NCBI RefSeq assembly: GCF_026745355.1
Contig: NC_079208.1
Span: 48,659,510-48,723,509, forward strand
Length of the DNA stretch: 64,000 nt
From: Beta vulgaris subsp. vulgaris
Lineage: Eukaryota; Streptophyta; Magnoliopsida; Caryophyllales; Amaranthaceae
Reading direction: 5' to 3'
Below the pieces are notes generated by a model. It had not been told where the DNA came from and searched no databases. It was given only the letters and a program-made list of their open reading frames with translations. Position 1 is the stretch's first letter, and each line of letters opens with the position of its first letter. Below are positions 13,197 through 24,800 of this stretch, one piece after another. The translations under genes were made by a program, and so were the position numbers.

Positions 13197-13512
13197 TTGC
13201 GAAAAACAATCTCATAAATTTATTTATTTGTTTTTTGTAAAAAACTACCTAATAAAAAAAATGTTGTGAATAACTATCTAATAAATAGTTTTTTTTGGTT
13301 GTAAAAGACTATTTTGCACCGAAGTTGGGGAATTGACTCGCATGTCTGGCATTGTCCATGTCACATGAGTTGCACATGTGTTTTAATAAACCCCTAAATT
13401 TTACTCTTTTTTCCCTTATTTCTCCAATTTTGCCCCGTACCCATAACCATATGCAGACAACTTGTGTACTTCATCATCAGATTCATTAAGCTCCTCATCA
13501 CTAGACAAGTCA
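13197..13512. mobile_element. Solo end of a MULE-like repeat family
   Basis: The sequence from TTTGCGAAAAACAATCTCAT through ACTACCTAATAA motifs, then TTGACTCGC, CACATGAGTTGCACATGTGT and TTTTGATAAA/TTTTAATAAA-type text matches both ends of the element at 30228-31912. Only one end is present here. It is directly followed by a Tourist-like element, as is also found inside the 30-kb copy. Confidence 0.5.
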
Positions 13513-13640
13513 GAGCATGTTCTCCCCAACTTATCTTCAGTTTAGTTTAGTTCAGTTCAGCTCTGGATAGTACTTTTACTCTCACATATCCCTATTCATT
13601 TCAGTTCAGTTCAGTTGTTTTATGCTGAAGAAAACAGGCC
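13513..13640. mobile_element. Short Tourist-like element with TTCAG pentamers
   Basis: About 128 bp between GAGCATGTTCTCCCC and a right end whose reverse complement is GGCCTGTTTTCTTCAGC. The interior has AGTTCAGTTCAG arrays. It is the same family as 31205-31345 and abuts the larger copy at 13637. Confidence 0.6.
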
Positions 13641-14224
13641 ATGTTCTCTTCGGCATAAAAACAACTAAACTGAACTAAATTGAATTGAATTAAATTAAAT
13701 GTAATAAATATATAATAATATTTAAACAATAATAATATGAATATTAAATAATTATTATAATGATAAGTATTAATAATGAATAATAATAATAATAATAATA
13801 ATAATATTTTGGATATTTTTAAATGATAGTTATGAATAAATAATATTAATAATCATAAATTAATAATACTACTACTAATAATAATAATAATTAATGATAA
13901 TTAATAATTATTATTTTATATTATTTTTATTAATATATTAATACTCGATGATGATTATATAATAACAATAATATATAAGAAATAAATTAATATTTAGTAA
14001 TAAAAATAATGATTGGGTCGGACCGCGCAAAATTGCATCATAAATCGCTTTGACGCGATTTGATTGGTTTATGGGCTAAAAACGTGGATTTATTTGTGCT
14101 TTTGACCTAAACAATGTTCCTTCTAATAATAATAGTAATAATAATGAGTAAAGCTATAATAAACAAAATAATATATAGAAATAATAATAATAATAATACT
14201 TAATAATGATGATATAAAAATAAA

Positions 14225-14255
<31 letters not shown>

Positions 14256-14381
14256 TAAGAGTTATTAGTAAAATAAATTAGACCAACATAATAATTATTT
14301 TTAACAAAATGGTTATAAAAGAATGGAGCCAAACTGAACTAAGCTGAACTGAACTGAAAAGAAGATGGGGAGAACAGGCCC
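13637..14381. mobile_element. Large Tourist-like element (PIF/Harbinger type), non-coding
   Basis: Left end GGCCATGTTCTCTTCGGC, right end reverse complement GGGCCTGTTCTCCCC, followed by TTA. The interior has ACTGAACTGAA-type pentamers near both ends, long runs of TAATAATAA triplets, and a conserved core (about 14011-14125: GATTGGGTCGGACCGCG, GATTTGATTGGTTTATGGGC). The same core occurs in the 57296-58367 copy. It encodes no protein; open frames here are triplet-repeat artefacts. Confidence 0.75.
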
Positions 14382-14678
14382 TTAGTGACTAATTAATCTG
14401 TTTCGTAAGATTACCGAGTTATTTTTAGAAATTGTCTGATGTAGTTCGAGAATCACGAAAACAAAGGAGAAAAGTAGAGATATCTAGAATAGTGTTAGAC
14501 GGTTAGGTTAGAGTGAAATGCAATGAGCTTAGGTTCATCTAATTTTATGTTAAAATTAGATAGTCTGTTCTAATAATGTCTGTTAATTGTTTATAAAATC
14601 ATTCAAATTTGAAATATAAACTATCTTAATTCTGATATATCATAAATTACTGAATTGGAAACAACAAAAGTAAGGAAA

Positions 14679-14961
14679 TCTATACAAATATATTAAAAAG
14701 CGTGCGTGACAATGTATATACGTCACGTGGCACCTTTATCATTCCCCTAGAATTGCCCTATGTGTAAATAAGTCATGTCAATTAACAAAAGTAAAATTAG
14801 CTTGCAACAAGATTTGAACTTGCGACTTTATCTACATTATTATATTTGTACGTTTTAAATGTTGAGTTTCTTTAATATATTTTAATAGAAATGTAAAAAA
14901 AATGCATATCAAATCCGAAAAACAATACCAACCAGGGGCAACGCCCGAACCCAAATACTAG
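14679..14961 (+). mobile_element. Short non-autonomous Helitron
   Basis: It starts with TCTATACAAATATATTAAAA after an A and ends CTAG before a T, the A^T insertion rule of Helitrons. A short hairpin (GGGCAACGCCC) lies about 14 bases before the CTAG end. It is 283 bp and non-coding. Confidence 0.7.
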
Positions 14962-15014
14962 TTAGGGATAAAAGTGAGGATTATTTATGTTAATTATCTT
15001 CACTTATCTTTCTA

Positions 15015-15332
15015 CTCCCTCCGTTTCCTAAAGATCTTCCCTCTTTCCGTTTAAGGGTGTTTCCAAAAGATCTTCCCTCTTTTGCTTTACTCCTTATTTG
15101 GCAAAACAAATTTCCCTATTTACTCTCTCATGTCACTATCGTATGATCCACCATTACATTATTAATTCAATTTTACTCCCTTTCCCTCTCCTACTTTAAC
15201 CCCTTTTTATTTGTTTATTTAACTTAACCCCTTTCTCTCTCCTACTTTACTCACACCATGCCCCACACAACTTGATTTTCCTTGATATCCGTAGGAACAG
15301 TAAATGGGAAGATCTTTAGGAAACGGAGGGAG
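15015..15332. mobile_element. Stowaway MITE (Tc1/Mariner type)
   Basis: 318 bp with inverted ends CTCCCTCCGTTTCCTAAAGA and its reverse complement, with a repeated AAGATCTTCCCTCTTT motif inside the left end. It is flanked by TA at 15013-15014 and 15333-15334. It is non-coding and lies 0.5 kb upstream of the BADH start. Confidence 0.9.
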
Positions 15333-15366
15333 TATTTCTGATTTAATCATATTACTTATCTTTATA

Positions 15367-15625
15367 CTTCCTCTGTTTCTAAATAAGTGCAACACTTCTT
15401 GTTTTCACGTTTGCCAATGCATTATTTTAACTATTAATATCTTCAATTATCAATAAATAAAAATTATATAAAGTTGATATTAACAAAATTCACATTCACA
15501 CGAATCTAACAAGATCCCACATGACTATGTTTTTCCTAAAATATAAATCACCAAAGCTAATTAAAGTTTAAACTGTGAATAGTAAACACTATGCAAATGT
15601 TCCATTTATTTAGAAACAGAGGAAG
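15367..15625. mobile_element. Second Stowaway MITE, in the BADH upstream region
   Basis: 259 bp with inverted ends CTTCCTCTGTTTCTAAATAA and its reverse complement, flanked by TA at 15365-15366 and 15626-15627. It ends 216 bases before the BADH ATG, so it probably lies in the proximal promoter. It is a different subfamily from its neighbour at 15015. Confidence 0.9.
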
Positions 15626-15704
15626 TATTAGATAGTGTTAACAAAATAGACTATTTCAAAAGTGCGTGCTACAATTTCGGTTGAATAAGAACATTTCGAG
15701 TAGC

Positions 15705-15841
15705 CACGTATAATACCCACCTCATCATCATCCACCAAAACCTCACTCTCTTCTTCACTCCATTGTTCTCACTCTTTCTCTCTCCTCCTTTTTTTTTCAC
15801 CTGTATTATATTGAATTTGTTCTACTGTTTACAAAAAAGAA
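15705..15841 (+). promoter_or_regulatory. Candidate BADH core promoter and CT-rich leader
   Basis: A TATA-like TATAATA (15709-15715) overlaps a CCACGTA motif with an ACGT core, the kind of core bound by ABA/salt-responsive bZIP factors. A strongly CT-rich leader (about 15740-15800) and the context AAAAAGAAATG precede the start codon. The TATA position predicts transcription start near 15740. The ACGT element is suggestive only. Confidence 0.45.
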
Positions 15842-18800
15842 ATGTCGATGCCAATTCCTTCCCGCCAATTATTCATTGATGGAGAGTGGAGAGAACCCAT
15901 CAAGAAGAATCGCATCCCTATTATCAACCCATCTAATGAGGAGATCATCGGTTAGAACTTTTTTTTCTCCTAAAATGTAATATTTTGAATTAGAAAGAAT
16001 TATGGTCGTAAGGCAAATGTTAACGGGTAGTTTCAATGATCTGGGTGTTAATTCATAGTAACTCGTGAAAACCGCTCTATAATTAAGTTATTGTAAAACC
16101 ACGTTTTTATAGTGAAGCATTCTATGTGATGAGGGGTTTAAACATGACCTGATAAATTATTGTAAGGGGCGTTTGGTTCATATAGTGGTTTGAATTTGGA
16201 ATCAGGAATGAAATAAATGTGGTATAGGTTTGGAATTTGATAACTAATACCATGTGTTTGCAGGGGCGGATCCAGGATTCTAGACCAGGGGTAGCGCAAC
16301 TTTACATTACTAGAAACTCAAAAAAAAAGTTCGTAATTACTAAATTCAAAATGTTACAAAATCCTAAATGTTACAAAATCCAAATACAACCTTGAAATCA
16401 ATAATAAAAGAAAATTACAATTGTTCACGTCGGGTCCTCAAATTTTGGAACCGATTTACAATCGCATCAACTTCTACATCACAAAACAAATCTTTTTCAA
16501 GAAAAGTAACTAAACAATCATTTAGCAATCCATCTCCCATGCTATTTCGTAATTTATTTTTGATCATAGTCATAGTAGAGAATGCTCTTTCTACACTTGC
16601 AGTCGCCACAGGAAGAATTAACACCAACTTCAAAAGCAAATAAACTTTTGAATGAGTTTCATGTTTTTTTGTTTCAACAAGCTTTATAGAAAGCTCATTG
16701 AGAGTCTTCACATTCCAAAACCTCTCATCATTTCGAACATCTTCAATGAAGTTATCCAATGAATGTTCAAAAAAGAACATTTCAGCACTTGAAAATTCAT
16801 TTGGATAAAACTCAGCAAGCCTTAGCAATTTTCCTTTATCATATGATGCAAACCGATTAGAAGGATTAAAGCAAGACATGCAAATAAGTAATTCCTTACT
16901 TTTCTCACTAAATCGATTTTCAATTTCTTGCAATTGTTGATCAATAACACTTAGAAAAACCTCAACCCGAAAATGATGAAGATTTGTCACTTGTGAAGTA
17001 TTACCACGAAACATTCTTCTCCCCGGTGCAACATACATTCCCTCCATGTTCAGAATCTCAATGTCATGTTTTGTCAAAAAGGAAGATACTTTAGTCATAT
17101 GAGTATCCCATCCACCATCTCTTAGCTTTTGCAAATTCCTCTTAGTCACATCAACCAAAGTCATAGCATTCACAATATCTTGATCACTCTTTTGTAAAGC
17201 CAAATTCAACTCATGTGTGATCCCAAAAATAGATGTCATCAAGTATGCCACAAAAACAAAATCAAAAGTCATCAACAAATTAATGATTGCACATGCTTTG
17301 TTTTTGTCGGCCTTTTCAATGGAAGATTCAGCAATAGCATCAAGTGACTCAAGGATTGGACGATATAAATCAAGAACATTCACAATTGTTTTAAAATGAG
17401 ATCCCCATCGAGTGTCACCAGGCCTACTTAAAGATTTCTCTTGATTCAAACCAGTGCCAGATTCTATTTCACCCGAGGATAAAGCTTCTACAACACGTGT
17501 TCTTTGATTTTGTCGAAGAAATTCTTTTCGTTTAGGTGAACCACCAACAAAATTCAACAACAATGGAAGCACATCAAGAAAAAGCCAACTACAATCAGAG
17601 TTTTTCTTGGCAACGGCAACTAGTGTCAATTGAAGTTGGTGAGCAAAACAATGAACATAATATGCTTGTGGACACTCATCAGTTATTAGAGTTTTTAGAC
17701 CAGCTATTTCACCTCGCATGTTACTAGCACCATCATATCCTTGTCCCCGAACTCTAGAAAGACTAAGAGAATGCTCCATAAGCAACGATTCAATTGCCTC
17801 TTTAAGAGTTAAAGAAGTGGTGTTAGGCACATGAACCAAACCAAGAAAACGTTCATTCAATCCACCATTTCTATCAATGTATCGCAAACAAAGAGCCATT
17901 TGTTCTTTATCAGATATATCTGCGGACTCATCAGCAAGGATAGCAAAAAAATCATGACCAATTTCATCAAGCATGACTTTCGTTGTTTCTTTTCACAAGC
18001 ATGTATGATGTCTTTTTGGATGCAAGGAGCAGTCATTTGGCAATTTCCCGGAGCGTTTTCCAATACAACCTTTTCAACATCAAGTCTATCTTTTGCATGA
18101 AATTTAAGGAGTTCAAGGAAATTGCCTTGATTCAAAGAATCAGAATTTTCAAGATGGCCACGGAAAGACAACCCTTGAAGTAATAAGTACTTCACACATT
18201 TAACAGAAGCTTCTAATCGCTTCCGATAATTGCTTGCCATTTCTTGCGATTGATTACTGAAAGCAGATGGAAGACTATCCTTTTGATTTTTAAAGTCAGC
18301 AAGACTCGTCATGGCTTTATTGTGAACACTCATATGTCCACCAATATGCTTATTGAGTGCATCTGGTTTACTCCAAGTTCTAAACCCCTCACTAACAAAA
18401 GCATCAGAACCTTCATTGTCTTTCTTAAACAAATAGCAAGCAAAACAAAAGGCAGCATCTTTTTCCACACTATACTCAATCCAAGTGTCATACTTCTGAA
18501 ACCAAGTAGGATTGAAGCGGCGACTACTTTTCCCAAAATCTCTAAAAGGAAAGTCATGCTTTACCGGTTGACAAAGTCCTCTATCAATATAGAATCTCCT
18601 AATATAATCTCTATCATCATTATGGAAATCACTCATATTTTTCCTCTTTCCCGGATCTTGAGGAAGACTCTTAATTTCCATTTCTGTTAACCTTTTCAAA
18701 GGAGTTGGGATTTGAGACCTAGTGTGTGAAGTAGCTCCAAGTTCTAAGTCTTCATTTTGAGATGGAGGATTAGTACTTAATGGAGAAGAATTTTGTTGAC

Positions 18801-21800
18801 TTGGTTGAGTGGGAGGAATAGGTGAATTTGAATCAACTTGATTTTCATTAGGTGTTCCTTTGGAAAAAAAGCTTGAAATATCCCTCCCTTGTTTTCTCTT
18901 CATGCTTCTGAAATATAGATTTTCATTCACTAATCATTCATTCCCACAAGCCACAACTACAATAATAATAAACTAACAAATTCCACAAATTCCTAATTTC
19001 AACACCATATGATATATCATATATCACTACCAAACTTCCACAAATTCAACCCAATAAACAATCATACTTCACAACAATCAATCAAACTTCCACAAATTCA
19101 ACCTAACTAACAATGGAAAAAACGACAATAATCAATCAAAATTCAACCTCACAACTCACTACTCACAATCAAAATTTCAACCCAAAGTCCACAACAATGA
19201 ACAACCAAATTCCACAACAATGAACAATCCACAAACTACTAATTCCACAAATCCACATACCACAATTATTGGCACAATTTCCACAAATTCTGAAATTCAG
19301 CCTAAAAGAAAAATTAAAAAAACTGCCATTCTGCGGTTCTGCCAACAATTTTAGAGGAAAAAGAAAGAAAGTTACCTGAATGGCTGAATGTAGTGGCTGA
19401 ACGCAAACGCCGGAAGCCGGAACTACTGTCGCGGGTCGCCGTCACTCTCGCCGTCGCCGTCGCTACTGTCGCCGTCGCTAACTACTTCTGGAGAGCCGAG
19501 CAGCCGACTGCCGAGGAGATTCCGAGAAGAAAGAAAAAGAAAGTTAAGACTCAGGGGATTAACCGATTAAGATTTAAGAATCAATTAAGAGGAGACTCTA
19601 ATTTAGGGTTAGATCTAGATTCTAGATTATAATTCGCAGAACAATAAACTTACCATTTTGAGGGCTAGATCTAGTTTCTCCGACGATACGACGACCGAGA
19701 CGGTACGAATACTCCGGCGACTGGAAATTCGATTTTCCGACTGGCGATTGGCGAATCCGCGAATGGGAGTTGAGAGTTTGAGATGAGAGAGAGAGAGAGA
19801 CTGAGTTTGAGGAGGTGAGAGAGTGAAAATTCCAAATGAAAAGCGCCCTTTTTTTTTGCGATTTTTTTCCGCTTTTTTGAAATTTTTTTTTTTTTTTTTT
19901 TTTAAAAAAGCAGGGGTAGCACGTGCTACCCCTTGTTACCACGTGGCTCCGCCACTGTGTGTTTGGTTCTATTTGAGAATGAATTTTTTTTTTCTTTGAA
20001 AGTATTGGTACGAGCCAAACTCACCTCTTCCGAGTTTCCAAACCAATGGTATGAGTTTTGCTCATTTTAAACCCATACCTCATACCAAAATTATATGAAC
20101 CAAACACTTCCTGAGTAGATGGTCTTAGAGCACCTCCAATGGCAAATTTTACCCTCCCCATATGGACTCTCTCTCCTCAAATGGGGCTCCCCATGAGTGG
20201 GGTTGGTTCCCCATTTAATGAGGATGCTCAAGTTTTAGGGGAGGTGCCCAAATGAAGAAAAGGTGGTGGGGTATATAATAAATAGATAAAATATTGGTGG
20301 GGTATGGGAAAGTAGGAGAGAGAAAAGGTGGTGGAATATAGGAAATAAGAGAGAGAAGATAAATGGGGAGGTAGATGAGTGGAGGTATGTGTTTCAAATT
20401 TGAGTAAGGTAAAATGGAGAGGTAGTGGAAAATGAGGTGGACAAATAAGGTGAGGAGAGAGAAAAAATGGGGTGCCCCATGAATGGAGGTGCTCTTAGAG
20501 TGCTCCCAATGGTTGCCTCCTTGTGGGTTATGAGGAGAGAGAGCATAAAAGTAATATTAGTTTATTAAGAGAGAGAAAAAATTTGGTCAAGAAATTGATG
20601 CCGAGCTCTTCATGATGAGGAAAAAATGGTGGGGTAGGTGAAAGAGTGAGATAGTAATAAAATAATTAATGCCCACAAATTATAGGGCAACCACTTATAT
20701 TAAATTTTACGATTCGTGAAAATGTGGTTATAGGTGATATTCCGGCGGGAAGTTCCGAGGATATAGAGCTTGCGGTGGCGGCCGCTCGAAGAGCCCTTAA
20801 GAGGAATAAGGGAAGAGAGTGGGCTGCTACATCTGGAGCTCATCGTGCCAGATATTTGCGTGCTATTGCAGCTAAAGTATGGAGACTCTTTTGTCCTACC
20901 CTCTTTTTTTGTTTACATAATTCAATTATTATGATGCTGTTTGGTGATGATAATGTTGTATTGTTGAATAATAATGGCTGTTTTTTTATTGGGGGTGGAA
21001 GGTTTTGGCAAGATATATGCATGTTGAAGTTTAATTTGAGGAATTTTTAATAAGGGAATAGTGTCAGAATTGGGAAAACTCCTGCGTTGGGTTGTAATGT
21101 AATCCTACCGTCTCTGAATGTATAATTGAGGAGAGGGAATGAGTAGTTATGAATTGGGGTTGGGTCAAGTGGTGAGTTTCCTATCTTCCACGGCGAAGCA
21201 TCTGCTTGGGATTTAAGGGACAAAGGGGTTGGGGTGTTTGGGTTGTAATCGACCTCTGGGTTGGGGTTTGTGCGAGGACAGCTTAGATGATTTCTTCTCA
21301 TCTTTTTATAAAAAGTTACTCCATGGCGGGTAAGGTAATTTTATTGAAAAAAGAGGGAGAAAAATAGGTGTGATGAGAATTAAGACTTAAGATTTGAAAG
21401 GTAGCTGGTAGTTTTATAGTATTATTGTTGGATGTGATCGCTACTCGAGAAAAGGAAATGGGTAAAGTAGTTTTTGACATCCCAAAGTGGCAAAATAGGT
21501 AATGTATTTTGAGATGAAGGTAGTCTTAATATCATGCTTCAGTGTTCAATGGAGGGCTAATGAATTATCTGCACCAAATGTTGTGTTTAAAACTTAAATG
21601 GTTACTTTCCAGAGTTCAGTTCCGTTGGGTTGTATGTGGAAGTGCGGAACCAAACCTAGATAATATTAGCATCTTATATTCTTATTCTTGACATTTGACA
21701 CTCTTTTCCCTCTCTCTATCAGTCTATCTGGGCGGCGAATTGGGTAGCTTTACCCACTGTTTGTCTATTTGATCATATATATCAGTCTTAATAATGGGGC

Positions 21801-24800
21801 CAAACCGCACGATCTTCGAGTAAGGAGGTGATTTGAGATCATTCAATTTTATAAAAGAGTATATAGGGTAACACATTGCCTGATTCCCAGTCCGATATTA
21901 CCCTCTAAGATTTAGCTCCATCGTGCAATACTGAAGATAGGAGCAACACTTTCTTTGCCTAGACACTATACAAACTAATTGTGGGAAGTACAATTCGTAT
22001 GTATGCCTTTTGAATCATCAGTCTTGCAGTCAGACTGTCAGAGAGTAATGTATGATAGTATACATGTGAGTATGTGATCTAAAGTCATTGAGGGAAACTG
22101 GGGTGGTGGTGATAGAATGGTATAGTTAGAGTTTTGATTCCTCTGAAAGGTAAACGTGGTACTTTCTAATCCTCTTGTGAAGAGATTTGATGGATTGGGT
22201 TTGCAATATATCTACTTAGAGAAGGCGGAGCTCTTTAGGAAGTAAATCTGAAAGAAGTATTTTTTAAATTTGACCTTAACAGTCAATTAAGAAGAGAAGG
22301 TTGCTGTTTAAATGTTGAAATATGATACACTTCTCTTTTTTTTTCTGGTTATTACTATCTGTCCTTGATTGGCTTTGCTCTATGTTACCTACACTCGGGT
22401 ACTCGTGTTGAAGTGGGTACGCGTCCAAGTGTGTGACTCGGGAAACTCATGAAAAGTTCCATGATTTTGGCTCAAAGTGTTGAAGGCTTCAATACCCATG
22501 TTGGTGTGTCAAGGAGTTGACACGGGTAATTGAGGTCAAATGAAGAGTCCAAGTAATATAGGATTTGCTCTAAGTGAACCATTGTGTCCATGTAAATTTT
22601 GTTACCAGATTTGAGAAGATACAAAGTTCTTTTAGGCCCTATCCATGATGAGTTTTACCTGAGTGAATCATTGTCCATGGCGTTGAAGTGAATGTGTACT
22701 TGTGAAATATATGACCTGATTTGAGAAGGTACAGGTGTTCTTGGGTCTAAAGTTCTGATTGTATTTGATAAGCAATGGCTTGTGTTTGTGTATGCAATCA
22801 TGTACTGGATATCTGCTCCCTTAGTGAGTACTAGGACTGTCTTAATAAAATAGTTGATTTCATTACCAAAAATATAAGTTTACAAGCTAAACAGTTACAA
22901 TTCTAACAGAACAATCACCTTAACCGAACTAGCAGCACTAAACTAAATTGCAAATCATTATGACTAGGTCCCCACCTTCTAGGAAAGGTTGAACCTAGTC
23001 ACTCTTGATTGGAAGTAAAGCGCTTACTAGAAGGATCTTAGTTCATGAGTTGCTCTATAAACAACTATAAGTCTATATAACAATCACCTCATACACTGTC
23101 TCACAACTCTTACGTGACTTGTTAAAGATAACATCATTTCTCTGAAGCCAAATCAAGTAGAAAGCTTCAGTAAAAAATAACATAAGCAAAAGCTTTGCTC
23201 AACCAGAAGATATTCTTTCAGCCTTCAACACATTTTTCCGGCTCAACCTCCAGTCTCATACATTGTTGTTAGGAAGCTCTAACACTTGTACCTAATTTGT
23301 ATCATTTCTTTATACAAAGCTCTTTTTAGTAAAAGAACTTTAAGAACATTAACCTTTTTGTGACCTTTTTTTGTAAATCACCGCCTAAGCTTCAAAATGA
23401 CCTAATATGACCTTGAATTGATCATCAAATTGCCTTTTAAGGATGATTACCGCCATTACTAGTGATTTTGTAGCAACATGGTGATCAATTAAAAAGCAGT
23501 GATCTATAAGAAAGAAGTCATAAAAGATTGGTGTTTATAAGCAACTAGCTCCTTGACCCACACGATGTACAATTTTATGTTAATCTAATTTTATTTTCTT
23601 TTCGTAATGGTGGTAAAGCAATATAAGGGGTGGTGAGAAGGTTACTAATCACGGTGTTGAAAAGGGGCGAGGAAATATTGTGACATATGCTAGGCGATTG
23701 TGTTCTAATAATCCTAAATTGATACAATATTAATTTGTATTTTTCTTGTTACAAGCTGCATTTCTTCATATGCAATAATATTTTAGGAAAAAAACCTCTA
23801 AGATGACTCATTAAGATTGAACCAAATTAAGTTCTCTTGGGAACTAAAGTTACTCCCTCAGTCCCTCCGTTTCTTAAGGATGAGATGAAATATATCTTGC
23901 AATTCTACCCTCCTTTATTGTGGTTTCTACAAAAAAGAATATACAAAAAGGTTAATTTAGGTATTTGGTTAAGGAATTGCCTTGTTCCTGGGGTTGTTGT
24001 TTTGAAAACTTAGTATAGATTTTATAAGGTACTTATCTATTCCAAATTTCGATATAAAAAGGGAATTGGTGATAAAATTTCCTAGCTGCTACTATTATGT
24101 TACTGGCTAAGTAAGAGTGTTTCTTTGAACATTTGCTTAGTGTGAACTTTGGAAATTAGACATATAAACAAGGACTCAGTGTTGAACTCGGAAGCGTAAC
24201 TAAGACCCATTTTGAAATTTCTTTCATTTTTGGTGTAATTTGACGTGTTCAAGTGTAAGTTTGGATATGCTTCTTCATGATTGAGGTGTATCTTGGGTTG
24301 AAACGTTGAATTCGTAAGACACAGAATGGGTTTATTTCTTTGGTCAAATACATATCTGATTCTGACTTTTCCATTTCAGGTGACAGAAAGAAAAGATCAT
24401 TTTGTTAAACTTGAAACGATTGATTCTGGGAAACCATTTGATGAAGCAGTGTTGGATATTGTGAGCTGATGGTTTGAATATTCTCTTTTTGCTTCCTTTC
24501 TCTGCATTAGTTCTGAGTTCCGTGCTTTGGTTCTCATGTTATAGGATGATGTGGCCACATGTTTTGAATATTTTGCCGGTCAAGCAGAAGCCATGGATGC
24601 TAAACAAAAAGCTCCCGTCACCCTTCCAATGGAGAGATTCAAAAGTCATGTTCTCAGGCAGCCCATTGGTGTTGTTGGATTGATTACCCCATGGTAATTC
24701 CTTTCACCTGAACCTAACCTAACCTTCTTCTTAAGGAGGTTGGGGAAAAAAGTGATAAAAGGAGACAAAAGTTTGGAAAGAATGCCAGAACATACTTTCA

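Larger units (their letters stand above)
16166..20111. mobile_element. MITE in BADH intron 1, split by a hAT insertion
   Basis: The ends GGGGCGTTTGGTTCATATA and (reverse complement of the right end) GGAAGTGTTTGGTTCATATA frame about 240 bp of element sequence, 16166-16260 plus 19966-20111. The 3.7-kb hAT element sits between the halves. Flanking bases are TAA and TGA, so no exact target duplication is visible. The end sequence suggests PIF/Harbinger or hAT-like affinity; the family is uncertain. Confidence 0.65.

Noticed and set aside
14123..14332. Tyrosine-rich open frame
   Set aside because: Translation of TAA/ATT triplet repeats in the Tourist element.
14800..14830. TTTGAACTTGCGAC-like text as a tRNA T-arm
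   Set aside because: No cloverleaf or anticodon arm could be built; it lies inside a Helitron.
16368..18690. Plus-strand open frames in BADH intron 1
   Set aside because: They are antisense shadows of the hAT transposase.
23850..23950. CTCCCTCAGTCCCTCCGTTTC as a third Stowaway element
   Set aside because: Only one end is visible and no matching inverted end or TA pair was found.
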